Below are positions 1-6,676 of a stretch of DNA of 64,000 bases, piece by piece. The number at the start of each line of letters is the position of its first letter. Position 1 is the stretch's first letter. This DNA is from Lewinella sp. LCG006 (lineage in GTDB: Bacteria > Bacteroidota > Bacteroidia > Chitinophagales > Saprospiraceae), in assembly GCF_040784935.1 (NCBI RefSeq), contig NZ_CP160680.1:5685802-5749801 (forward strand), given 5' to 3'. Position numbers and translations under genes: made by a program. The notes beneath the pieces are model-generated. The model searched no databases and was not told where the DNA came from. It worked only from the letters and a program-made list of their open reading frames with translations.

Positions 1-96
1 ATGGATTCCAGAGTGCGTTACCTGAAAGGAAATTGTGATATTGATAGTGTCCCTGGAGAAGGAACAACCATTTCTTTACAATTTCCGTTGAGCTAA
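1..96 (+). CDS. Sensor histidine kinase, C-terminal end (5' truncated by window edge)
   Basis: The first 31 codons of the window are open in frame 1 and end in TAA at 94-96. The peptide contains GEGTTISLQFPL, the typical end of a HATPase_c domain (G2 box followed by the last beta strand) of HisKA_3-type kinases. The ATG at position 1 is coincidental; the gene must start outside the window. It lies 240 bp upstream of a LuxR-type response regulator on the same strand, so the two are probably a cognate pair. Only the tail is visible, so the sensor domain and the signal cannot be described. Confidence 0.7.
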   Translation: MDSRVRYLKGNCDIDSVPGEGTTISLQFPLS

Positions 97-278
97 GCCT
101 CTATGAATTCCAGTAGTTTTGTTTTTTCTGAATTCTGACTTCTTTTTAGCTAGGGTAAACGATTTTTGTAAGGTTTCAAGCGTATTTCTATTTTGGTCCC
201 AAAATTGTACCAGTAGAACCCTATGATGTCAGCAACAGCTCTAAAAGACAAGGCTACCAATTAATAGAGCATTCGATT

Positions 279-302
279 TCCGGTGAGGTTTTTCTCACCG
301 GA
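279..302 (+). terminator. Hairpin between kinase tail and response regulator
   Basis: TCCGGTGAG at 279-287 pairs perfectly with CTCACCGGA at 294-302 around a 6-nt T-rich loop. It lies 183 nt after the kinase stop and 35 nt before the regulator start. No strong T tract follows, so it may be a leader hairpin of the regulator mRNA rather than a terminator. Confidence 0.35.
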
Positions 303-336
303 TTTCAAAACCCTGTTCTAAACAAAAAAATATACC

Positions 337-978
337 ATGATTAGACTCCTTATCGCCGATGATCATCAGTTGGTAATCGATGGTATAAAATTGATGCTTT
401 CCAGCGAAACTGATATCGAATGTGCTGGTGAAGCTAACGATGGTCAGTCGGCACTTGATTTGTTGACAAAGGGAGCCTTTGATTTGGTATTACTAGACAT
501 CAATATGCCAGGTATGAACGGCCTGGAAGCTTGTAAACACATCAGTAAAACCTATCCGGATGTGAAAATTTTGGTCTTGTCAATGCTCAAAGAAGCTAGT
601 TTGATCAAAATGATGCTCAAAAATGGAGCCAATGGATATTTGCTCAAAAATGCCGGGAAAGCAGAAGTGCTGAGAGCAATCAGAGCCGTCAATGCCGGAC
701 AAAAATATTACAGCTCCGAAGTAGCTGACATTGTCATGGCCAGTTTAGGTGGCAGAGCTGAAAAAGTCAATAAATCTCCTTTTCCTCAACTATCGCGCAG
801 AGAAAAACAGGTGCTACAACTCATTGTCGACGAATTCACCACCGGTGAAATCGCCGACAAGTTGAAAATTAGTTTTGGTACCGTAGAAACACATCGCCGA
901 AATCTGCTTATCAAACTAGGTGCACGCAACACGGCTGGCTTGGTGCGTATTGGTATTGAGTACGGTTTGTTAGAGTAA
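337..978 (+). CDS. NarL/FixJ-type response regulator
   Basis: This 213-residue protein has an N-terminal receiver domain (about 1-120) and a C-terminal LuxR-type helix-turn-helix (about 150-210). The acidic pair is Asp8/Asp9 and the predicted phosphorylation site is Asp54 in LVLLDINMPGMNG. The DNA-binding part shows the family pattern LSRREKQVLQLI...EIADKLKISFGTVETHRRNL. It is a phosphorylation-controlled transcription factor, likely activated by the kinase whose end lies just upstream. The gene converges with the reductase gene on the other strand, with only 9 nt between stops. The regulon cannot be read from the sequence. Confidence 0.93.
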   Translation: MIRLLIADDHQLVIDGIKLMLSSETDIECAGEANDGQSALDLLTKGAFDLVLLDINMPGMNGLEACKHISKTYPDVKILVLSMLKEASLIKMMLKNGANGYLLKNAGKAEVLRAIRAVNAGQKYYSSEVADIVMASLGGRAEKVNKSPFPQLSRREKQVLQLIVDEFTTGEIADKLKISFGTVETHRRNLLIKLGARNTAGLVRIGIEYGLLE

Positions 979-987
979 GGGACTTGT

Positions 988-1992
988 TTAAAAACCCTCT
1001 ACGCCCTGCACCGTTGTGTATTTGAAGCTTTTCTTCTGGTCTGGGTAAACAATGCTGAAAGCAGTTTGAACCATCAGCGTTGCTTCGTGGAAGCCACAAA
1101 GGATCAGTTTTAATTTCCCAGGATAGGTATTCACGTCACCAATGGCAAAAATACCCTCCAGGTTGGTGTGATAATCAAAGGTATCTACGACGATGGCATT
1201 CTTGTCAATTTCCAGCCCCCATTCACCGATAGGACCCAGTTTTGGCGACAAGCCAAAAAGTGGAAGATAGTAATCGGTAGCTTTCTCGTATGCTCCCAGA
1301 TTCTTGTGCTTTATCGTTACCTGCTCTAAATGATCTTTGCCGGAAAGGCCCGTCACCTGCGCCTCTGTGATGAGCTTGATCTTTCCTTCCATGTCCAGCT
1401 GCTGCACTTTTTCGGCACTGTCAATTGCTCCACGGAAACTGTTGCGGCGATGCACCAGCGTGACTTCTTCAGCCACATCCGCAAGAAAGATGGCCCAATC
1501 CAGCGCGGAATCACCACCTCCAGCAATGACCACCTTTTTGTCTCGGTACATCTCGGGATCTTTGACAAAATAGTTGACGCCTTTCTTCTCAAAGTCATCA
1601 ATGTTGTCAATAGGAGGCTTCCTCGGTTCAAAACTTCCCAATCCTCCGGCAATAGCAATCACCGGGGCTAAATGTTGAGTGCCCTCGTTGGTCGTTACAA
1701 GCCATTGGCCATCTTCTTGCTTTTCCAGGGTTTCGGCGCGCTCTCCCAGGGTGAATCCGGGCTTAAAGGGGGCAATCTGTTCCATGAGATTGTCCACAAG
1801 CTCTCCCGCCAACACAGAGGGGTAACCCGGAATGTCATAAATTGGTTTTTTGGGGTAAATCTCTGTCAACTGCCCTCCCGGCTGTGGCAATGCGTCAATA
1901 ATATGGCAGCGTAGCTTTAAGAGACCTGCCTCAAAGACTGTGAAAAGACCTACTGGCCCTGCACCGATAATGAGAATATCTGTCTTAATCAT
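988..1992 (-). CDS. Ferredoxin--NADP(+) reductase, thioredoxin-reductase-like (YumC type)
   Basis: This 334-residue flavoprotein begins with the FAD-binding dinucleotide fold (GAGPVGLFTVFEAG near residue 10). It has an internal NADPH-binding fold (VVIAGGGDSALDWAIFLAD, about 155-175) and the C-terminal FAD motif GIFAIGDVNTYPGK. The CxxC disulfide of true thioredoxin reductases is missing, which marks the ferredoxin/flavodoxin-NADP reductase group. It is the last gene of the sulfite reductase operon and overlaps the preceding gene by 8 nt. The inferred role is to pass NADPH electrons through ferredoxin to the siroheme sulfite reductase. Confidence 0.88.
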   Translation of the reverse strand: MIKTDILIIGAGPVGLFTVFEAGLLKLRCHIIDALPQPGGQLTEIYPKKPIYDIPGYPSVLAGELVDNLMEQIAPFKPGFTLGERAETLEKQEDGQWLVTTNEGTQHLAPVIAIAGGLGSFEPRKPPIDNIDDFEKKGVNYFVKDPEMYRDKKVVIAGGGDSALDWAIFLADVAEEVTLVHRRNSFRGAIDSAEKVQQLDMEGKIKLITEAQVTGLSGKDHLEQVTIKHKNLGAYEKATDYYLPLFGLSPKLGPIGEWGLEIDKNAIVVDTFDYHTNLEGIFAIGDVNTYPGKLKLILCGFHEATLMVQTAFSIVYPDQKKSFKYTTVQGVEGF

Positions 1993-2560
1993 CGTTTTTT
2001 ATTAATTCTTGCGTTAACGCATTCATACGATCCACTTTCTGTTCAAACGATAGCTTCAGCGTACTACGGTAACGGTGTAAATTCAGTAATAGTTCATCCA
2101 TGTCTTCGGGGAAAATACGCTCAAACAACTGGCGTAAACGCTTTGCAACGGTCGGCGATTTTCCATTGGTAGAAATAGCAATTTTGAGGTTGCCTTTGGT
2201 CACAATTCCCCCCAAATACAGATCACACAGTTCAGGGGTGTCTGCTACGTTGACGAGCAATTGCCGTGCTCGTGCATCTTCGTAAACCTGATGATTGACG
2301 CTAGGGCTATCAGTGGTAGCAATAACAATATGTCGGCCTTCTAAATAAGCGGGGGCGTAAACATCTTCTACCAATGTTACGTCATAATCCTTGGCCAATG
2401 CGCTTACTTCGTCCCGAATCATAGGCGCCACGACGGTCACTTTGGTTTGCGGGCTTGATTTGAGAATGAAAAAAAGCTTTTCATAAGCAACATTCCCTCC
2501 ACCGACAATCAGAAAATCCAATTGCTCCGTCTTCAGGAAAATAGGGTAGAGGGTATTCAT
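1985..2560 (-). CDS. Precorrin-2 dehydrogenase / sirohydrochlorin ferrochelatase (CysG N-terminal / Met8 type)
   Basis: This 191-residue protein matches the N-terminal part of CysG and Met8. It starts with an NAD-binding fold (FLIVGGGNVAYEKLFFIL, about 15-33) and contains VADTPELCDLYLGGI, the segment carrying the conserved Asp used in both dehydrogenation and iron chelation. It is followed by the substrate-binding GNLKIAISTNGKSP. It should oxidise precorrin-2 to sirohydrochlorin and probably also insert iron to give siroheme. It overlaps cobA by 4 nt and the reductase by 8 nt, so translation is likely coupled. Whether it is bifunctional cannot be settled here, but no separate chelatase gene is seen nearby. 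Confidence 0.88.
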   Translation of the reverse strand: MNTLYPIFLKTEQLDFLIVGGGNVAYEKLFFILKSSPQTKVTVVAPMIRDEVSALAKDYDVTLVEDVYAPAYLEGRHIVIATTDSPSVNHQVYEDARARQLLVNVADTPELCDLYLGGIVTKGNLKIAISTNGKSPTVAKRLRQLFERIFPEDMDELLLNLHRYRSTLKLSFEQKVDRMNALTQELIKNDD

Positions 2561-3327
2561 TGTTCTTTCGTTTTGAGTGTGGCCAGGTGAGGTGCTATCG
2601 TGTCGAGATGGCGGGCCGCAGCACCAAAAATCAAAATACCTGGACTAGCCAGTTGAGCTATGGTATTCAGGGCCACAATATTGTCTAGTTGTCCACTCAA
2701 GCTACGAACATCTGGGCGGGTTGCATTTTGGACAATACTCACGGGGTAGTCGAGGGGCTTATGCTGACTAAAAAGTTGCACGATTTCATCCAATTTGCTC
2801 ATTCCCATGAGTACGATGACGGTAGCCGAGGATTGGGCGGCCAATGCCAAATCCTTACTCAGCTGGCCGTCTCTATCCGTACCGGTCACCACCCAAAAAC
2901 TACGGCTGACGCCTCTTTCTGTAATGGGAAGTTGCTGGTAAGCGGCCGCTCCTGCATAGGAAGAGATTCCCGGAATCACTTCTACGGGAATGTTATGTGC
3001 CCTTGCTGTTTCAATTTCTTCCATCGCTCGACCGAAAACCATAGGGTCACCACCTTTGAGGCGTACAATATGGTAGGGGAATTTGGCAAAATCCACGAGC
3101 AAAGAATTGATCTGGTCTTGGGAAAATCGTTGATAGCCTTTTCGTTTGCCTACGAAAACCTTGTGAGCGTAAGGATTGTGATCCAACAATTCCGGGTTGG
3201 CCAGGCTATCGTAAAGAATAACATCAGCTGTCTTTATGGCTCTTAATCCCTTTAAGGTCAATAATTCCGGATCGCCTGGGCCAGCTCCTACCAGGGTTAT
3301 CTTTGCTTTCTGATTGAATGATTTCAT
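2557..3327 (-). CDS. cobA: Uroporphyrinogen-III C-methyltransferase
   Basis: This 256-residue SAM-dependent methyltransferase converts uroporphyrinogen III to precorrin-2, the first siroheme-specific step. Family signatures are VGAGPGDPELLTLKGLRAI (about 12-30), VRLKGGDPMVFGRAMEE (about 88-104) and the VIPGISSYAGAAAY segment. In enterobacteria this activity is the C-terminal half of CysG; here it is a separate gene. It lies 2 nt downstream of the sulfite reductase and overlaps the next gene by 4 nt, which fits supply of siroheme to the reductase made from the same mRNA. Confidence 0.93.
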   Translation of the reverse strand: MKSFNQKAKITLVGAGPGDPELLTLKGLRAIKTADVILYDSLANPELLDHNPYAHKVFVGKRKGYQRFSQDQINSLLVDFAKFPYHIVRLKGGDPMVFGRAMEEIETARAHNIPVEVIPGISSYAGAAAYQQLPITERGVSRSFWVVTGTDRDGQLSKDLALAAQSSATVIVLMGMSKLDEIVQLFSQHKPLDYPVSIVQNATRPDVRSLSGQLDNIVALNTIAQLASPGILIFGAAARHLDTIAPHLATLKTKEQ

Positions 3328-3329
3328 GC

Positions 3330-5432
3330 TTATAATGCTTGGGGTTCAAGTTGTTGCTGGCGCATGGCTTCAATTTTCGCCACGACCAGTTTAGCGTCTT
3401 CCAGGTATTGTGCGGCAAAAGTTGCCGTAGGCGCTGATTTCTTCATTTGTAGAATGATCTCACTAAACGGAAGACCAAGGTCAAAAGACTGGTCTTCAAC
3501 AAAGTACTGGTCAAATGCCTTGATGATGGACTGCTGAGAGTTTAGCTTGGCTTCTGTTGGGGTCAATAATCCTTTAGCAGCGTAGAGCATAGCAGTATAG
3601 GCCCAATAAATGGCATCAGGGAAGCGCTCACTCTCTATAGCAAGGAGTGCATTGTCTAGCTTGTCATTGGCTTCAAGCAATAGCGTAGCGACCAAATCAA
3701 CCGTTACCCCTGCACATTCGCCTACGCCAATGGCGCGAACGTATTGCTCCTCATTTCCCCAATCCACAAAGTCTTCCTGCGCTAAATTTTCGGTACTAGA
3801 GAGGTCTTTGAGCATTTGATAAAAATAGTCTTGCCCCTGGCGGTCATAGTATTCATGGTACTGCTCTGTGGTTGTTTTATGGGTTAGGTAATCATTGAGC
3901 AATCGACGCAAAGCTTCCGGACTTCGGCGCGCAGGCATCTTCAATACCTTATCCGCAAATCGCCCCTGGCCATTCCCCAGATTACCACCACCGAGCAAAA
4001 GCTGAGAAGCAGGTGCAATCAATTTTCCTGCTTTTATGGTCATTCCCTGAAAGCCAATGCTGGCCAGGGTGTGTTGGCCACAAGCGTTCATACAACCACT
4101 GATTTTTATGACCAGTGCTTTGTCCTGCGCCAACTGGGGAAACTCCTGCTTTAGCAAGTTTTCCAGTTCCCGTGCCAGACCCATGCTGCTAGCAATACCC
4201 AAGTTACAAGTATCGGTACCGGGGCATGCAACAATATCCAAAGGCGAACGATAACCCGCATCACCTAGTCCCAGCTGCTTGAGGCCTTGGTAGAGCATCG
4301 GAAGATAACCCTCTGGGACAAAGCGCAACAGTATATTTTGTTCAATGGTTAGTCTCAAAGTAGCCCCCGTAGCAGTGTCAATTAAATCTGCCAAGGCTCT
4401 GGCGCTATCACTATCTATATCTCCATTGGTAAGCTTTATCCCCACAGCGTAGTAGCCATCCTGTTTTTGTGGAATAGCATTCGAATTTTTCCAAAATCGG
4501 AATTCGTCTTCCTCTTCAGCACTCAGTTTATGGTTCGATTGCTTTTCGTTGATCTGTGGTAAAGTGCTAGATGGTTTCACCTCAATAGGGTAGGACTGAT
4601 GTGCCAGACTCTGCTGTTGTTCTGCAACCAGTTGCCTGAATTTTTCCAAGCCTACCTCTTCTAGCAGGTATTTCATCCGGGCTTTATGCCTGCGGCTGCG
4701 CTCACCGTACTGATCAAACACCCGAAGCACACTTTCCGTAAAGGGGATGAGCTGATCGGCTGGTAAAAACGAATACGCTGTTTCAGCATGTTTGGGTTGA
4801 GATCCTATCCCTCCACCAAGCATGACCTTAAAACCTCGTTGTCCATCCACTATTTTAGGAATAAACCCGAGATCATGGACAAATGAATAACTGTCATCCT
4901 GGTCAGAGGAAGAAAACGAAATTTTGAATTTCCTTCCCATGTCCTGACAAATCGGGTTGCGTAAAAAATATTGAAACACGGCCTCAGCATAGGGGGAGAT
5001 GTCAAACAGCTCATTTTTGTCTATCCCCGCTAGGGGAGAACCTGTAATATTTCTTACCGTATTGCCGCAAGCTTCTCTCAGTGTGATCTGGTCTTGTTCC
5101 AATTCCGCCCATAATTCTGGCGTACGATCAAGACTTACATAGTGGATTTGTACATCTTGCCGAGTAGTAAGGTGTAAATTACCCGATCCATATTTATCTG
5201 AAATAGCAGCAATCCGCCGCAACTGTCGAGTGTCAAGTTTTCCAAACGGGATTTTTATTCTCACCATCTGTACGCCTTCCTGTCGCTGCCCGTATACACC
5301 ACGAGCAAGGCGTAGACTGCGAAATTGCTCTTCATCAATTTCCCCGTGGCGGAAGGCATGTATTTTCCGCTCTAATTCCAGGATATCTTTTTCTACAACG
5401 GGATCTTCTAACTCTGTTCTGAAACTTCTCAT
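3330..5432 (-). CDS. sir: Siroheme nitrite/sulfite reductase, probably assimilatory sulfite reductase, with HEPN-like tail
   Basis: From the ATG at 5432 the protein has 700 residues. A TTG 51 nt further upstream is also open, but family members usually begin close to SFRTELEDPVV, which favours this ATG. It has the duplicated ferredoxin-like half domains and siroheme/4Fe-4S domains of the family. The four cluster cysteines are in CPGTDTCNLG (about residue 400) and GCMNACGQH (about 445). The last ~110 residues, after the catalytic part, resemble a HEPN-type helical domain. Siroheme genes and a ferredoxin reductase follow in the same operon. Nitrite reductase is the alternative; the absence of nitrate genes and the divergent Rrf2 regulator favour sulfite. 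Confidence 0.85.
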   Translation of the reverse strand: MRSFRTELEDPVVEKDILELERKIHAFRHGEIDEEQFRSLRLARGVYGQRQEGVQMVRIKIPFGKLDTRQLRRIAAISDKYGSGNLHLTTRQDVQIHYVSLDRTPELWAELEQDQITLREACGNTVRNITGSPLAGIDKNELFDISPYAEAVFQYFLRNPICQDMGRKFKISFSSSDQDDSYSFVHDLGFIPKIVDGQRGFKVMLGGGIGSQPKHAETAYSFLPADQLIPFTESVLRVFDQYGERSRRHKARMKYLLEEVGLEKFRQLVAEQQQSLAHQSYPIEVKPSSTLPQINEKQSNHKLSAEEEDEFRFWKNSNAIPQKQDGYYAVGIKLTNGDIDSDSARALADLIDTATGATLRLTIEQNILLRFVPEGYLPMLYQGLKQLGLGDAGYRSPLDIVACPGTDTCNLGIASSMGLARELENLLKQEFPQLAQDKALVIKISGCMNACGQHTLASIGFQGMTIKAGKLIAPASQLLLGGGNLGNGQGRFADKVLKMPARRSPEALRRLLNDYLTHKTTTEQYHEYYDRQGQDYFYQMLKDLSSTENLAQEDFVDWGNEEQYVRAIGVGECAGVTVDLVATLLLEANDKLDNALLAIESERFPDAIYWAYTAMLYAAKGLLTPTEAKLNSQQSIIKAFDQYFVEDQSFDLGLPFSEIILQMKKSAPTATFAAQYLEDAKLVVAKIEAMRQQQLEPQAL

Positions 5433-5531
5433 ATCAACCAAGAGGTTTTTTGGGAGTACTAGGGGCTTGTTTTCGGAGGGCAAGATACGTGCAAATTTTA
5501 TTTAAACCAATTAATTTTATAAAATCTATAG

Positions 5532-5547
5532 AATTAGTAGGAATTAA
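5532..5547. promoter_or_regulatory. Candidate Rrf2-family operator (16-bp element, copy 1)
   Basis: AATTAGTAGGAATTAA is an imperfect palindrome (AATTAGT against AATTCCT). It sits between the sulfite reductase operon and the divergent Rrf2 gene. The identical 16 bases occur at 56962-56977, upstream of the met operon promoter. Binding by the Rrf2 protein is an inference from position, repetition and function. Confidence 0.55.
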
Positions 5548-5575
5548 AACAAACAACACTCTTCAATAAATGCCT

Positions 5576-5583
5576 TATCTTTG
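5576..5583 (+). promoter_or_regulatory. Bacteroidota -7 element for the Rrf2 gene
   Basis: TATCTTTG matches TAnnTTTG and lies 65 nt before the Rrf2 ATG. No TTG is found at the usual -33 distance; instead the 16-bp element ends 28 nt upstream. The promoter could therefore depend on, or be occluded by, a regulator. Confidence 0.5.
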
Positions 5584-5648
5584 TTTTGCGACGGACGATT
5601 ATCAACGATCAGTTATTAATTATCCGTCACTTAACAGATCAATGATTG

Positions 5649-6059
5649 ATGGTATCTAAAAAATGTAAATACGCAATAAAAGCAATTCTCTACATCGCCC
5701 GCAATGAGGCCGATGACCGCTCTATCTTTGCTTCAGAGATTGCTAAGAATGAAAATATTCCGCAGAAATTTTTAGAAAGCATCCTCCGTGAACTTTGCAA
5801 CCAGCGAATTCTCGTTAGCAAAAGAGGGCGCTATGGTGGCTACCGTTTACTCAAGCAGCCTTCAGAAATTTCCTTCACCGAAGTGATGCGGATCATGGAT
5901 GGCCCAATCGCCTTGATGCCATGCGTGTCACTTAATTATTATACCCCCTGCGAAGAATGTAACCAGGAAGAGGATTGTGTCATTCGCCTGGTTTTCCTAC
6001 AGGTACGTGATGCTACCTTGGATATTTTTAATGCCGCCACTATCGATAAACTCGCATAG
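5649..6059 (+). CDS. Rrf2-family transcriptional regulator
   Basis: From the ATG at 5649 (a TTG directly before it is also open) the protein has 136 residues. The N-terminal winged helix is typical of Rrf2 proteins (KCKYAIKAILYIA at the start, IPQKFLESIL recognition region, RGRYGGYRL wing). Four cysteines at about 92, 101, 104 and 110 lie where IscR and relatives bind an Fe-S cluster. Their spacing differs from the C-x5-C-x5-C of IscR, so cluster binding is plausible but not certain. It is divergent from the sulfite reductase operon with a candidate operator between them. I infer a regulator of sulfur (cysteine/methionine) assimilation. Confidence 0.9.
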   Translation: MVSKKCKYAIKAILYIARNEADDRSIFASEIAKNENIPQKFLESILRELCNQRILVSKRGRYGGYRLLKQPSEISFTEVMRIMDGPIALMPCVSLNYYTPCEECNQEEDCVIRLVFLQVRDATLDIFNAATIDKLA

Positions 6060-6090
6060 TTTTAGGGAGACGGCACCAGGCTGTTCGCTG

Positions 6091-6135
6091 CTTCGCACCA
6101 TAACGTCGGGTTTCAAACCCAACGCTATGGTGAAG
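6091..6135. repeat. Long hairpin with GTCGGGTTT core
   Basis: An imperfect inverted repeat with arms of about 20 nt: CTTC..ACCATA..CGTCGGGTTT pairs with AAACCCAACGCTATGGTGAAG around a single C. It lies 31 nt after the Rrf2 stop and may terminate that transcript. Related GTCGGGTTT hairpins occur at 24504-24530 and 51585-51658. Confidence 0.5.
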
Positions 6136-6270
6136 CGCTCTCATTCCTCGTCCTCCTCCGTCCGGCGAGTTCGAGCCCGGCCTGCGCGCTTTATTATATT
6201 ATAGTAGGATTCACATCCTACCCCGACATCTATCGCGCCTTCAGGATTTGCCATTAGCGTATGCCCTCAG

Positions 6271-6320
6271 TTCGACGTTGGCTATCCCTGTCTCGGTATG
6301 TACGCAAAATCCCGTTTTGC
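6271..6320 (+). repeat. Dispersed intergenic repeat, copy A
   Basis: It begins TTCGACGTTGGC and ends in the inverted repeat GCAAAAT-CCC-GTTTTGC. It aligns over ~50 bp with copy B (6511-6561) and with copy C on the other strand (31446-31497). Confidence 0.55.
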
Positions 6321-6510
6321 GTTTAGCAATATCCCAGTCCTGGCGAATTCACGAATTTGCCCTAAACAGTCCCTGCCTGAAATTATTGTAGACGCGATGT
6401 ATCGCGTCCGTCTGACCGCCGGACAGGTCTCTACCACTACCGTTATCGTCCCTGATCTGGTTCAAAAAACACCTTCTACTGTGCCTCATGTGGTTCATAT
6501 AATATCCTAC

Positions 6511-6561
6511 GTTCGACGTCGGCAGTGCCTACGTCGCTGTGCTCGCAAAATTCAGTTTTGC
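6511..6561 (+). repeat. Dispersed intergenic repeat, copy B
   Basis: GTTCGACGTCGGCAGTGCC, then TACGTCGC and the terminal GCAAAATTCAGTTTTGC hairpin. It is more similar to copy C (31446-31497) than to copy A. Confidence 0.55.
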
Positions 6562-6580
6562 ACAGTCTCCTTAGGTGCTG

Positions 6581-6620
6581 AAAAAACAAAAACGGCAGCT
6601 CCCATCTCCAGGAACTGCCG
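6581..6620 (-). terminator. Intrinsic terminator of the giant adhesin gene
   Basis: On the minus strand CGGCAGTTCC (6620-6611) pairs with GGGAGCTGCCG (one mismatch) and is followed by TTTTTGTTTTTT. It lies 57 nt downstream of the stop of the 3608-codon gene. Confidence 0.85.
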
Positions 6621-6676
6621 CTTTCTATTTTCAAGGTCAAATCATCCAACGATCGAACGATCAAACCAGCAAACTA

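Larger units (their letters stand above)
6060..6676. other. 617-bp intergenic region rich in hairpins and repeats
   Basis: No credible gene is present. The region holds a long hairpin at 6091-6135, two direct copies of a dispersed repeat (6271-6320 and 6511-6561), a perfect palindrome GACGCGAT-GT-ATCGCGTC at 6391-6408, and the terminator of the giant adhesin gene at 6581-6620. Short open frames here run through the repeats and look accidental. Confidence 0.7.

Noticed and set aside
3330-5432. Assimilatory nitrite reductase
   Set aside because: Sequence alone cannot exclude it, but there is no nitrate/nitrite transport or reductase gene, whereas sulfur-related regulation is present; sulfite is the better call.
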